A program made the translations under genes and the position numbers. A stretch of 64,000 nucleotides of DNA from VRUE01 sp963728365 (lineage in GTDB: Bacteria; Actinomycetota; Thermoleophilia; Solirubrobacterales; 70-9): assembly GCA_963728365.1 (NCBI GenBank), contig CAVSJI010000001.1, forward strand, positions 2,046,001 through 2,110,000, read 5' to 3'. Positions 32,302-40,842 of this stretch are shown in pieces (within the stretch, counting starts at the first letter, position 1; every line of letters begins with the position of its first letter). The notes under the pieces are model-generated. The model had not been told where the DNA came from and did no database searches. It was given only the letters and a program-made list of their open reading frames with translations.

Positions 32302-32538
32302 TCATCCGGGGCAGTCGATCCACCGCCACATCAACCCATCGCGCAGCTCGTGATAGGACGGTGGCGCCGGAGGCGGGTCGCCCGTCAGACATGAGACCAC
32401 CGCTGCGACGCCGTGCAACTCGTCTTCGGCCGCCGTCGTCCAGTGGATCTCGGGATGCAGCAGTCGAGAGAGACGATCCCAGTCGCGACCCTCGATCGTC
32501 GAGAGCACGTCGGATACGGCTGGCACCTGCTCGGCCAT
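32302..32538 (-). CDS. small NTF2/SnoaL-like protein
   Basis: 78 residues from ATG 32538. DVLSTIEGRDWDRLSRLLHP, EIHWTTAAEDELHG and YHELRDGLMWRWIDCPG fit a short cone-shaped SnoaL-like or NTF2-like domain, although most family members are longer (110-130 residues). An upstream extension into the GNAT end is possible but lacks character. Confidence 0.6.
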   Translation of the reverse strand: MAEQVPAVSDVLSTIEGRDWDRLSRLLHPEIHWTTAAEDELHGVAAVVSCLTGDPPPAPPSYHELRDGLMWRWIDCPG

Positions 32539-32546
32539 TCGCGCGC

Positions 32547-33095
32547 TCAGCCCTCTGGTCCGTCGGCGTGTGCGGCTCTCGTCACTCTGGACCCCTCCGT
32601 GGCTTGAGGCACTTGACTTTGACCGCCGAGGAGGCATCCGTATTGGATTTGCGTGCGGTCGAGCACAGGTGCGGCTTTGCCCGTAGTTGCCATCCCGACG
32701 CCCTCGTAGAGCCTGCGGGCGCGGGCGTTGTCGCTGTAGGTCCAGACGCCCGCCCGCTTGTAGCCCAGCGAACGGCCTGCGTCGAGAACATGCAGGACGA
32801 GTGAGCTGCCGACTCCTGTTCCCTGCTCGTCGGGGTGCACGAAGACCATCGAGATATGCAGAAGCGCCGGATCGAGCTCGCCAGCGCCGTCATCGGGGCG
32901 ACCAGGCTCGGCGAGCGCCATGCCGAGGATCTCTGATCTGAGCGCCACGAATGCCAGAGCGTCTGCGGCCGAGAGTTTCTCGCGGATGCGGGCGGTGCGC
33001 TCCGTCCCATGCGGAGTGCCTCGGGCGACGTTCGCCGCGCGCCACACGCCGACCGCAGCCTCAAGCTCATCGGGAAGCATGCGGCGGACGCTCAC
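32547..33095 (-). CDS. GNAT family N-acetyltransferase
   Basis: 182 residues. Core: LLHISMVFVHPDEQGTGVGS (acetyl-CoA loop QGTGVGS), LVLHVLDAGRSLGYKRAGVW, then NARARRLYEGVGM. The last 25 residues are low-complexity and may be read-through into intergenic DNA. Substrate unknown. It overlaps nothing and is followed by the SnoaL-like gene after 8 bp. Confidence 0.85.
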   Translation of the reverse strand: MSVRRMLPDELEAAVGVWRAANVARGTPHGTERTARIREKLSAADALAFVALRSEILGMALAEPGRPDDGAGELDPALLHISMVFVHPDEQGTGVGSSLVLHVLDAGRSLGYKRAGVWTYSDNARARRLYEGVGMATTGKAAPVLDRTQIQYGCLLGGQSQVPQATEGSRVTRAAHADGPEG

Positions 33096-33164
33096 CCGCG
33101 GATGGTACTTCGGCTGTTCAGTGGGTCGCGGCCAACGCCCTGCAGCGCATTTACACCGCGCTCC

Positions 33165-33803
33165 TCATGCGACGCCGGAGATGAGTCCTGGCAAGTTCCC
33201 CATTGCCGTGAAGACAGCGTCGGCGCCGTCGAGGCGCGCGGCGGACGTCGCGGCGGCGAAGCCGAGGGTCCGCATCCCCGCCGCCCTGGCTGCGGCGATG
33301 CCGAACGGGCTGTCCTCGACGACGATGCATCGCTCTGGCGGGATCGACATGCGCGAGGCGGCGTGCAGGAAGAGGTCCGGAGCGGGCTTGCCGCGCTGGA
33401 CTTCATCGGCTGAGAAGATCCGCCCGGCGAACCGATCCCACAGCCCGGTCAGGCCAAGGGTGAGGCGCATCTTCTCGTGGCTGCCGCTGGAGGCGACGCA
33501 GGTCGGCAGCTCAATTTCGTCGAGCGCCTCGACGATTCCCCGCACCGGGGTCAGTTCGCGGCGAAAGCCCTCTCGGACTGCTGCGTCGAGTTCCACCTCC
33601 CACTCCTCCGGGACCGGCTGCCCCAACCGCTCGGCGAGGATGCGCAGGGTTGCCGGCATGCCCAGGCCGAGGAAGTCTCGGACGCAGTCCTCGTAGCTCA
33701 TCTCCAGGCCAAGTGCGGAGATTCGCTCCGCCTGGATGCGCAGGGAGATTCGGTCGCTGTCGACGAGAACGCCGTCGCAGTCAAAGATCACGAGCTCGGC
33801 CAC
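33165..33803 (-). CDS. HAD-superfamily phosphatase (phosphoglycolate phosphatase-like)
   Basis: 212 residues. HAD motifs: I is IFDCDGVLVDSD, II is CVASSGSH, III/IV are RGKPAPDLFLHAASRM and CIVVEDSPFGIAAARAAGM. The cap domain (about 18-85) is the helical C1 type, as in beta-phosphoglucomutase and phosphoglycolate phosphatase. The substrate is not determinable. Divergent GNAT gene 23 bp away. Confidence 0.9.
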   Translation of the reverse strand: MAELVIFDCDGVLVDSDRISLRIQAERISALGLEMSYEDCVRDFLGLGMPATLRILAERLGQPVPEEWEVELDAAVREGFRRELTPVRGIVEALDEIELPTCVASSGSHEKMRLTLGLTGLWDRFAGRIFSADEVQRGKPAPDLFLHAASRMSIPPERCIVVEDSPFGIAAARAAGMRTLGFAAATSAARLDGADAVFTAMGNLPGLISGVA

Positions 33804-33826
33804 GGCGCAAAGGGTACGTTTCGCTG

Positions 33827-34375
33827 ATGCCCGGGCAGCCGTTGGTCACCGACGCCATCAAGCTCCGCCTCCTGGAGGAGGGGGACGCCGAGGAGCTGCA
33901 TGCACTGATCGAGGCGAACCGGGTCTACCTCGCACCCTGGCTGCCGTGGGCGGCCGGTCAGACTTTCCAGGACACGCTCGACTTCATCCGCTTGACCCGC
34001 TCGCAGGCCGAGGGAAACGGAGGCTTTCAGGCCGCAATAGCCACCGAGCAGGGCATCGCCGGCGTGATCGGCTACGTCACCGTCGATTGGGCTAATCGCT
34101 CGACGCGCATCGGCTACTGGTTGGATGAGGGACAACAGGGAAAGGGGATAATGACCGCCGCGGTGCAGTTGCTCGTCGATCACGCGCTGATGACCTGGCA
34201 GCTCAATCGGGTGGAGATCGTCGTGGCTACCGAGAACCGTCGCAGCCGGGCGATACCCGAGCGGCTCGGCTTCCGCGAGGAGGGCAGGCTGCGGCAGTAC
34301 CAGCTGGTCGGCGGCCGCTATCTCGATTGCGTCAGCTACTCGATGCTGGCGGAAAACAGGTGCGCAACCGGATGA
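33827..34375 (+). CDS. RimJ/RimL-type GNAT acetyltransferase
   Basis: 182 residues. IKLRLLEEGDAEELHALIEA, NRVYLAPWLPWA, IGYWLDEGQQGKGIMTAAVQ (acetyl-CoA loop QQGKGI), VEIVVATENRRSRAIPERLGF and EEGRLRQYQLVGGRYLDCVS are typical of RimL and its relatives that acetylate ribosomal proteins or antibiotics. Start ATG 33827. Its 3' end overlaps the convergent GNAT pseudogene by 44 bp. Confidence 0.88.
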   Translation: MPGQPLVTDAIKLRLLEEGDAEELHALIEANRVYLAPWLPWAAGQTFQDTLDFIRLTRSQAEGNGGFQAAIATEQGIAGVIGYVTVDWANRSTRIGYWLDEGQQGKGIMTAAVQLLVDHALMTWQLNRVEIVVATENRRSRAIPERLGFREEGRLRQYQLVGGRYLDCVSYSMLAENRCATG

Positions 34376-34791
34376 CCGGTCGCCCGCTGCGCTCCTCAAT
34401 TCTTTCAATGCCCTTCTCGACCTCGAGACCAAACTTGTCGTAGAAGGTCAGTGCGGGGAGGTTCTCGGGCAGTACCCAGAGGATCACATCACGATAGCCA
34501 CGCTTGTCCAGTTCGTCGAGCGCGGCTGTCAGCATGGCGCCGCCGGCGCTCGGGATCCACGTAGAGAGCGCCGATCTCCGCGGTGCGCTGGGTGGCACCG
34601 GCGTCGCGGCTGGGCGTGGCGACGGAGCAGAAGCCCGCGAGGTCGCCGTCGCCCTCGGTCACCAGTGTCAGCCAGAGGCCCTCGCCCGCGCCAAGGAGCG
34701 CCCGCCATCTCGCCTCGCGCTCCGATGTCGAGAGGCCGTCGAGCAACTCGTCGGGGAGGATGTCTCGGTAGGCGGCCTGCCAGGGCACCAC
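34332..34791 (-). pseudogene. GNAT acetyltransferase pseudogene (N-truncated and frameshifted)
   Basis: The first part reads WQAAYRDILPDELLDGLSTS and TAEIGALYVDPERRR. The frame then shifts near 34550, where the RGxGxG loop should be, and continues as GAMLTAALDELDKRGYRDVI, LWVLPENLPALTFYDKFG. The 20-30 residues expected before WQAAYR are missing because the sequence runs directly into a NUDIX fragment at about 34795. Confidence 0.75.
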
Positions 34792-34796
34792 GTTCC

Positions 34797-34925
34797 GTCG
34801 TCGGCACGCTTCAGCAGCACGCGCCCGTCCTCTTGCTGAAGGGCGACCATTGCGCCGGGAATCATCACAAGATCGTTGTCCACCGCTTGTCGCAGTCGCC
34901 AGAGGTAGGAGTCTCGGTAGGCCAT
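34797..34925 (-). pseudogene. NUDIX hydrolase 5' fragment
   Basis: Starts 1 nt after the methyltransferase stop: MAYRDSYLWRLRQAVDNDLV, then MIPGAMVALQQEDGRVLLKR and ADDGTW. It ends where CLPGG and the NUDIX box would follow. The remainder has been replaced by the GNAT pseudogene. The spacing shows that it was once the third gene of the cupin, methyltransferase, NUDIX operon. Confidence 0.7.
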
Positions 34926-34926
34926 G

Positions 34927-35700
34927 TCAGCGCCCGCGACGGAGCTCGCAAACCGCCAGCCGCAGCCCGACGTCCCACTCGGACTCTGCGAGCAGATCGC
35001 GATGTCGTTCTTCCCAACGGCCCTCGTCCAGATCGCGCCGCAGACGTTCCATTGCTTCCCCGACTTCTGCCTGAGATAGGGCGTGAAAGACCGAGATGCT
35101 GTTGCGGGCCCGCGGGTCCAAATAGGCGTGGGGGCGACGCCAGTACGCCGCGTAGAAGCCGTCCGTGCAGTCATACGGCACCGGCACGACATGAGCCTCG
35201 ACCTCACCCAACAGCTCGTGCAACTCCCGCTCCCAATAACCCGGACGTCGGTAAGGCTCGGGGATCAGATTGATGAGGCCCGGCAGATAGTCTCGCGTCA
35301 GCCAGAAGTCCTTTGCGAGGCTGGGCTCGACGTTGAGGATGAGGACTCGGCGCCGTGCGACGCGGAACATCTCGCGCAGCCCGGCTTCCCGATCGCGCCA
35401 GTGGTGATCGCTGATGATCGCCATTGCGGCATCGAAGGAATCGTCCTCCAGCGGCAGCGATTCGGCGCTCGCCTGCATGACTGGCGCCGCTCCCGGCGGC
35501 CGTTGGGCGATCATCTCGGCTGAGGGCTCCACCGCGGTCACCTCGCGGCCGGGCGGCTCGTAGGAGCCGGTGCCGGCGCCGACGTTGAGGACAGTCCGCG
35601 CATCGCCAAGCGCCGCTTCGATCTGCGCGGCGATCCGCGAGTCGGCGCGCCGGTGCTCGCTGTAGCCGAGGCCGATGCGGTCATAGGTGGTCTTGCTCAT
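34927..35700 (-). CDS. class I SAM-dependent methyltransferase (paralogue of 29233)
   Basis: 257 residues. TTYDRIGLGYSEHRRADSRI, then TVLNVGAGTGSYEPPGREVT (motif I), VTAVEPSAEM and AMAIISDHHWRDREAGLREM. It matches the protein at 29233 along its whole length, including the LRLVTAEL/LRLAVCEL-type C-terminus, so the two are paralogues. It overlaps the cupin gene by 4 nt. Substrate unknown. Confidence 0.88.
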   Translation of the reverse strand: MSKTTYDRIGLGYSEHRRADSRIAAQIEAALGDARTVLNVGAGTGSYEPPGREVTAVEPSAEMIAQRPPGAAPVMQASAESLPLEDDSFDAAMAIISDHHWRDREAGLREMFRVARRRVLILNVEPSLAKDFWLTRDYLPGLINLIPEPYRRPGYWERELHELLGEVEAHVVPVPYDCTDGFYAAYWRRPHAYLDPRARNSISVFHALSQAEVGEAMERLRRDLDEGRWEERHRDLLAESEWDVGLRLAVCELRRGR

Positions 35701-36176
35701 TCCTCGTAGGGGTGCTCTCCCTCGAAGTAATCGACCGCGTCGCTGCGTCTGAAGAAAGCGCGCAGTCCGCCGCCTCGCGGGAGCCGCTCGCCCATGCCGA
35801 TCTTGTCCGAGTCTGGGTAGACGATGACGTCGGGACGGCCGTGGCTCGAGATCGCCAGGAAGATCGCCGTCTCCTCGCTGTGGTTGATGATCTGGTGCGC
35901 TCCCTCCTCGCCGAGCGGAAAGCGCATCGCCTCGCCCTCCTCCAGCTCCCGAGTGCCCTCCGGCGTGCGGAGACTTGGTCGCCCGGAGAGCACGATCACC
36001 AGCTCCTCGTCGGCGTAGTGGAAGTGGTACGGGTAGGCAGCCTCGCCGGGCGGAACCTCCCAGAGGCTTGCGCCGATCAACTCGGTGGCGAGCTCGTAGC
36101 CGATCCGCGCCCGCCGGGAGCGAAAGCCCTCCGGCCGCTCACCGTCCTCGAATGTGGGCCTGAAGATATTTGGCAT
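35697..36176 (-). CDS. cupin domain protein
   Basis: 159 residues, single cupin barrel. Motif 1 is GEAAYPYHFHYADEELVIVL (metal-type His and Glu) and LSGRPSLRTPEGTRELEEGE. Motif 2 is FPLGEEGAHQIINHSEETAI. GASLWEVPPG precedes the first motif. Likely a metal-binding isomerase or sensor; substrate unknown. First gene of an operon with the methyltransferase (4-nt overlap). Confidence 0.87.
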   Translation of the reverse strand: MPNIFRPTFEDGERPEGFRSRRARIGYELATELIGASLWEVPPGEAAYPYHFHYADEELVIVLSGRPSLRTPEGTRELEEGEAMRFPLGEEGAHQIINHSEETAIFLAISSHGRPDVIVYPDSDKIGMGERLPRGGGLRAFFRRSDAVDYFEGEHPYEE

Positions 36177-36239
36177 GGCGATCAGTCTATGTAGACCCCG
36201 ATCCGGCGCAGCTCGGCCGATGCGCCGTACCCGTCACGC

Positions 36240-36625
36240 ATCAATCCCCTGGTCGCCGAAGACGCCTCGCTGATCGAGCTGGTCGAAGTGGTTCGCTCGC
36301 TCGACTACGGCCGGCCTGGCGATCGCAGCGTCGCAGCGATGCTGCGCGAGCGGCACGGCACCTGCTCCACCAAGCACCTCTTCCTGGCCGAAGCTCTCGC
36401 CGAGCGATTCCCCGAGACCAGCCCGCCATCGTGGCTGGACGGCGGATCGTTATCGACGCCACCTTCCCCGGAGTCCCGTGGGACGCGCGCTCTTCGATGC
36501 CGCTTGCCTGCGGCCCGGGGTGGGATCACCCGGCTGGCGCGGACCCCGATGGCGAGAAGCGAAGGCTCGAGGCCGAAAACTGCACCCGACGATCCGCGAG
36601 CCGTTCATCGCAGCCTTCGCCCGAT
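36240..36625 (+). pseudogene. transglutaminase-like gene remnant
   Basis: Three reading frames hold pieces of one protein in order: LVEVVRSLDYGRPGDRSVAA with GTCSTKHLFLAEALAERFPE (Cys-containing GTCSTKH), then RIVIDATFPGVPWDARSSMP with LACGPGWDHPAGADPDGEKR, then TIREPFIAAFARS. The GTCxTKH and VDATFPG elements fit a transglutaminase-like cysteine peptidase fold. At least two frameshifts and no start codon. Confidence 0.6.
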
Positions 36626-36648
36626 CGTCCGGTTGTCAACTCAGGATG

Positions 36649-37089
36649 GGCCGTGATCCGCGAGGTGCTTCCCCCCGACACCGGCTCGGCCTTCCGTGCC
36701 ATGAAGGCGCTACGGACCGACCTCGTCGATGAGGAGGCGTTCGTCCGCGCGGTCGACGACGTGCAGCGAGTGGAGGGCTACCGGCTCGTCGGCGAGTTCG
36801 AGGACGGTGAGTCGCAGGCAGCTGCTGTGGCCGGCTTTCGCATTTGTCACAGCATCGTCTGGAGCCACTACCTTATGTCGACGATCTCTCGACGTTGCCG
36901 CAGGCAAGGCGACGCGGGCACGCTCGGGCGTTGCTCGATCGGCTACTGGAGGAGGCGGGTCGGTTGGGCTGCGACCAGTTTCACCTCAACTCCGGCGTCG
37001 GCCCGGATCGCGCCGACGCCCACCGGCTCTCTCTGAATGCCGACATGGTCATTGCCTGCCGCCACTTCACCCCCTACGTCAAGGCGTAG
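36649..37089 (+). pseudogene. GNAT acetyltransferase pseudogene (single frameshift)
   Basis: First part: AVIREVLPPDTGSAFRAMKA, LVDEEAFVRAVDDVQRVEGY, HSIVWSHYL. One base is missing near 36875 and the second frame continues YVDDLSTLPQARRRGHARAL, LDRLLEEAGRLGCDQFHLNS and FTPYVKA. The acetyl-CoA loop QARRRGHARAL is intact in the second frame, so the gene would be complete if the missing base were restored. Confidence 0.75.
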
Positions 37090-37208
37090 GCAGCTCCACT
37101 CGACTACCAGCACATCACGCCACGCGCCGTCGAGCTGCCCGTGTCAGCGATGCACTCCCTACAGTGGCATACTACCGGGCGGCCGGTCATTGGAAGGGGA
37201 GACATCTT

Positions 37209-37790
37209 TTGGCGGGAAGTGCTTTCAGGCTCTTCGGTGCTGTGGTGCTGGTTGGTCTTGTTCTCGGGGGGTGCGGAGTGAGCACGTCCTCCGAGCAGGC
37301 CACCACAAGCTCGGGTGTCGCACTTCCCCGGTCGAGCCAGGAAACGCAAAGAGAACAACACGCGTTCGCTATCTACTACCGCGAACTGATCCGAGATGGC
37401 GTGTCGGCAAAGGTTGCCCATTGCTATCGGGATGAAGTCGAAAAGTTGCCGCCCGGAGAAATCGGGGCATTGTCAAATCCAAAGACCGCAGCCATGCGGC
37501 GCAAGGCCATCGTCCTCAACAAGGAGCTGAGCCAGAGCTGCTTGCCGCCTGGCACGGAACTCTATGCGTCGAAGGTCTCGACAGCGCAGCTTGAACGTAC
37601 CCGCGAACAGCTTGATGAAGCGCTGCCACTCGCTCTCGAAAATCAAGGCGCGTCAGCGGTTCAGATCAGGTGTGTCACCGATCAGATTCATGAGTTCTCT
37701 CCCGCGGTAATCAAGGAGTTCACCTCCGACAAACCAGCCGCAAGGCGAATCATGAGCGCGATTTACACGAAGTGTCGAGGCGCCGGATGA
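37209..37790 (+). CDS. lipoprotein, 193 aa
   Basis: TTG 37209 is chosen because AAGGGGAG lies 7-8 nt upstream and it opens a proper lipoprotein signal: AGSAFRLFGAVVLVGLVLGG with lipobox Cys in VLGGC. The mature part is Ser/Thr-rich, then helical, with four Cys (HCYRDEV, QSCLPPG, IRCVTDQ, TKCRGAG) that could make disulfides. No family recognised. The stop overlaps the next start (ATGA), so it is coupled to the membrane protein downstream. Confidence 0.65.
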   Translation: MAGSAFRLFGAVVLVGLVLGGCGVSTSSEQATTSSGVALPRSSQETQREQHAFAIYYRELIRDGVSAKVAHCYRDEVEKLPPGEIGALSNPKTAAMRRKAIVLNKELSQSCLPPGTELYASKVSTAQLERTREQLDEALPLALENQGASAVQIRCVTDQIHEFSPAVIKEFTSDKPAARRIMSAIYTKCRGAG

Positions 37791-38119
37791 GGGAACGTGG
37801 GACGGCAGTTGGGGCTGTCGTCGGGATCGCCGGCCTCCTGTTCGTACTTGCCCAGGCTGTGTTCTGGCTCGGCAGCGCCACCGGAATTGTCCGTGAGTAC
37901 TGCCTTGACGTGTCTGCGTCCAGTGCAACCAATTCCGTCCAAGTCGAATCAAGCTGGACATACGTGATGTGGCCGCCGCTGATCTTCAGCTCGGCTGACC
38001 CCCCGGGGCGGTGTGTTCGCAACACTCCGCTGCATCAGGGTCTCAGCACCATTGGGATCTGGACGTTGCCTAGCCCCGAGCAGCAGGTACGCGAACACGT
38101 GGCCGATCAGCTTCGGTGA
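37787..38119 (+). CDS. small membrane-anchored protein, 110 aa
   Basis: Overlaps the lipoprotein stop by 4 nt. A basic start (RERG) is followed by one transmembrane helix (AVVGIAGLLFVLAQAVFWLG) and an extracytoplasmic domain with two Cys (REYCLDVSAS, GRCVRNTPL). No family recognised. Probably works with the lipoprotein at the cell surface, by coupling only. Confidence 0.65.
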   Translation: MRERGTAVGAVVGIAGLLFVLAQAVFWLGSATGIVREYCLDVSASSATNSVQVESSWTYVMWPPLIFSSADPPGRCVRNTPLHQGLSTIGIWTLPSPEQQVREHVADQLR

Positions 38120-38280
38120 ATGAGCGACAAGCGGGTCGTGGGCTACGTGTGGTCGTCTTCCGATGGGAACGCGCACGCAAGGACTACGCCGCCGCCCGGT
38201 GACGAGGCGAAGCCGCGCCCCTCGCTCTCGCTCCTCTGTCTGCTCGGCGACATCGCGCAGGGGGGACCGGTTCTCGCCCC

Positions 38281-38614
38281 ATGTCAAGCCTGCCACTCCA
38301 GCAGGGCGGGGATCGCCAGGCCGCTCGTCTTATGGGTCTCGGTCGGCGCGAAGACGATCACAGCCTGATCTACCACGGGTACGCGTTCGGGCTGCCGGGC
38401 GACATCCTCAACCACACCGACCTGGTCAGGGCTCGTCACAGCCACCGCGCCGCCGGACTGCTTCCGAGGAGCGCGATGCGCTCGAGCGCCTCAGCGCCCA
38501 CCCCAACCTGTTCCGGATCGCAGGCATCTGCTCGAGGAGCGCGCGCGGGCGCTGCTCGACCGGGCCAAGCGGATGCTCTCCCGCAGCGAGATCATCGGCC
38601 CAGGCGAGTTCTGA
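38281..38614 (+). pseudogene. unrecognised gene remnant
   Basis: Protein-like pieces in shifting frames: LIYHGYAFGLPGDILNHTDL, then ALERLSAHPNLFRIAG, then LLEERARALLDRAKRMLSRS and EIIGPGEF before a stop. No family recognised. The rest of 38120-38697 shows nothing supportable. Confidence 0.4.
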
Positions 38615-38697
38615 GGAGTCGCGAACCGCGTCCGCCCCTGTAGTTTGTTGACCCAAGAGGTTAACCCGACTCGCCGATAAGGCTTGGAGCCAGCACC

Positions 38698-38991
38698 ATG
38701 ATCCGCGTCCTCTTCACCACCTTCGACTTCGACCCGGCTCGCGACGAGTGGGTCGAGCAGTCGATCGCAATGAGGTCACGATCAGCGGCCCCCGTGCCGA
38801 CTGGATCGACCTCGACATCTCGATTCGTCGACCCCGAGACCACAGAGCGGGTAACGCGGGGCGTCGACGCCACGCGCTGGGCGCGGCCTCTACCGCTCGC
38901 CTATCGCAGCGGCGATATCAACGTCGAGGTCGCCCAAGTCGATGCCGCCGAGCCCGTCGCTGGCGCCGCGTTCCACTACGCCGCCGGCTGA
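38698..38991 (+). CDS. hypothetical protein, 97 aa, possibly frame-damaged
   Basis: Open from ATG 38698 to a stop that overlaps the XRE gene start by 1 nt. The ends read well (MIRVLFTTFDFDPARDEWVE and VDPETTERVTRGVDATRWAR, YRSGDINVEVAQVDAA). The middle is better in another frame (VDRNEVTISGPRADWIDLDI), suggesting two compensating frameshifts near 38762 and 38824. Adjacent to an XRE gene as in toxin-antitoxin pairs, but no toxin fold is recognised. Confidence 0.45.
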   Translation: MIRVLFTTFDFDPARDEWVEQSIAMRSRSAAPVPTGSTSTSRFVDPETTERVTRGVDATRWARPLPLAYRSGDINVEVAQVDAAEPVAGAAFHYAAG

Positions 38992-39269
38992 TGATGCCGC
39001 GTACCGCGGCATCGGAGGTCCACGCGAAGGTCCTCGGCCGTGAGCTCCGAGGCGCTCGCCGCGCGCTCGGCCTCACCCAGGCCGAGCTGGCCGGCCGTCT
39101 CGGCGTATCGGCCTCCTACATCGCCACGGTCGAGGCCGGCAGGCACAACCTCACGCTCGGGCAGATCGCCAACATCGCCAACGCCATGCGCCTCGGCGTC
39201 AGCGTCACGTTCGTCCGCCCCGACGGAACCCCGCTGAGCGCGGAGGCTCACAGCGTCGTTCGGGACTGA
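38991..39269 (+). CDS. XRE family helix-turn-helix regulator
   Basis: 92 residues. GRELRGARRALGLTQAELAG, RLGVSASYIATVEAGRHNLT and LGQIANIANAMRLGVSVTFV form a complete HTH_3 domain with a short C-terminal strand. ATG 38991 overlaps the preceding stop; ATG 38994 is also possible. Probably the DNA-binding partner of the preceding small gene. Confidence 0.85.
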   Translation: MMPRTAASEVHAKVLGRELRGARRALGLTQAELAGRLGVSASYIATVEAGRHNLTLGQIANIANAMRLGVSVTFVRPDGTPLSAEAHSVVRD

Positions 39270-39330
39270 GCACCGCACTTGACCGGCTGTTGCCGGAGTG
39301 ATGCGGGCGAAGCGTCTCGGATAAGGAGAT

Positions 39331-40218
39331 TCACCTCGTGAGTGTGTCGAGGACGTCCTCGACGTGGTCCTCGATCAGGAAGTGGCCGGCGTCCGCTATC
39401 CACACGATGCGCGCGTCCGCCAGGGTTTCGATCCAGTACTTCGCGTGCGCCGGCGGCGCGACCGTGTCTCGTTTGCCGTGAACGAGATGAACCGGAAGTT
39501 CGATCTCGGACGGATCGAATCCCCACGGGCTGAGCATCGCCTGCATGTCTTCGGTCAGTCCCCTCCCTCCGGGCCGACTGGCCTCGACGTATGCAGACAC
39601 CAGCCGCAGTCCACTGTCAGGCCGCGATATAACGGCTCGGTCAGCCTTCGACGCGCCGGCGGCGATGACCTTCTGCGCGGCCCACGGACTCCGGCGCGCG
39701 AGCTGGGCAAGAGCGAAGTAGGTGAACGTCATCGCCGAGGGCACATGCTTGGCAAGTCGCCACGCCGCAGCGGTTGACATCTGTCCGACGAACCCTGGCA
39801 GGTCGAGTCTGCCGGACGCGCCGACAAGGGCCACGGCGTCGATCCGCCTCCCCAGCTCGGCGGCACATGCGAGGGCATACGCGCCGCCCGCGGACCAGCC
39901 GCTCACGGCGAAGCGATCGAGCTCGAGCTTCTCCGCCAGCTCCTCCACGTCAGCGGGCCACTCCGCCACGGAGCGGTCCGGCTTCGGGTCGGACCCTCCG
40001 ATTCCGGGGCGGTCGACCGTGATCAGCCGAATCCCCCGCTCGACGCACCCGGAGCCTCCGCCCCAGCTGAACCGCCCGTCGGGGACGCCGTGGAAGTGTA
40101 GGACGGGCCGTCCCTCGACGGGCCCCCATTCCGCGAAAGCCAGCGCTCGGCCGTCGCGGAGGCGCGTCGCCCCTGCCCGTGCATCGCGGACCATGCGTCG
40201 CAAGCTACTCGAAGCCAT
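39331..40218 (-). CDS. alpha/beta hydrolase
   Basis: 295 residues from ATG 40218 (GGGAGC upstream). RPVLHFHGVPDGRFSWGG holds the oxyanion region, FAVSGWSAGGAYALACAAEL the nucleophile (GWSAG), VHLVHGKRDTVAPP the acid and ADAGHFLIEDHVEDVL the His. Typical of actinobacterial hydrolases with a flexible cap (about 150-215). The open frame continues upstream to 40512, but that part looks like a different gene's remnant. Confidence 0.88.
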   Translation of the reverse strand: MASSSLRRMVRDARAGATRLRDGRALAFAEWGPVEGRPVLHFHGVPDGRFSWGGGSGCVERGIRLITVDRPGIGGSDPKPDRSVAEWPADVEELAEKLELDRFAVSGWSAGGAYALACAAELGRRIDAVALVGASGRLDLPGFVGQMSTAAAWRLAKHVPSAMTFTYFALAQLARRSPWAAQKVIAAGASKADRAVISRPDSGLRLVSAYVEASRPGGRGLTEDMQAMLSPWGFDPSEIELPVHLVHGKRDTVAPPAHAKYWIETLADARIVWIADAGHFLIEDHVEDVLDTLTR

Positions 40219-40235
40219 TGAAGCTCCCGGCATAT

Positions 40236-40434
40236 GTCTCCATGGCATCGTCCCCGGCGGTTTGAGGATCTCGATCTCGGCCGCCGCCGCCGCGACCTCT
40301 TCGACCAGCTCGACACCGGGGTCGCGGTCGGCCGGCGGCATCCCGTCGCGTTCGGCGGGGTCCGAGGAGGCGGCGACGAAGGTCGAGAAGCCGGCCGGCG
40401 TGGAGAGGACCGAGCCAGCGCCCGCTGCGCACCG
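40236..40434 (-). pseudogene. cupin gene 3' fragment
   Basis: In the frame of the hydrolase but upstream of its start: VLSTPAGFSTFVAASSDPAE, then ELVEEVAAAAAEIEILKPPG. This resembles the C-terminal tail of actinobacterial cupin proteins (TPAGFExFF ... YGIEILGPPG). The barrel itself is absent, so it is a leftover. Confidence 0.5.
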
Positions 40435-40554
40435 GTCGGCGCGCTCGCCCGCGAGCGGCGGAAAACGCGATCCCTGATGCAGAGGCGGCACGACACGAGA
40501 CCAGAGACCCAAGGCGGAGGTCGTCCCTTCCGCCCTGGGTCTCGGCGTTTCGGA

Positions 40555-40842
40555 TTACGACAGGTTGCCCTGCCGGTTGCCACACACCGACGAGTTGTTG
40601 ATCCCCGTCTGCTGGCCGTTGGCTCCGCCGGCGAGGCTCGAGCCTTTGCCGAAGTAGCCGAAGGCGCCCGAGCCGGCACCCGACCCGCACTGCGCTTCGG
40701 GGTTCGGGTGGCTGGCGATTTCGTTGTAGCGTTCGATGCCCGGTTCGGAGTTGCCCGGGTACGGTTCCGGCGGTTCCGCCGACGCGGCTGCCGGCAGGAC
40801 GAGCGCGACCAAAAAGGCCGCGCCGATGACGAGCTTTCGCAT
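40555..40842 (-). CDS. small secreted protein, 95 aa
   Basis: ATG 40842 with AAGGAGC upstream opens a clear signal peptide (MRKLVIGAAFLVALVLPAAA, cleavage after ASA). The mature part is Gly/Ser/Asn-rich with EPPEPYPGNSEPG, two Cys (AQCGSGAGSG and SSVCGNRQG) and GANGQQTGINNSSVCG. No family recognised. The gap 40843-41040 holds nothing else. Confidence 0.75.
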   Translation of the reverse strand: MRKLVIGAAFLVALVLPAAASAEPPEPYPGNSEPGIERYNEIASHPNPEAQCGSGAGSGAFGYFGKGSSLAGGANGQQTGINNSSVCGNRQGNLS

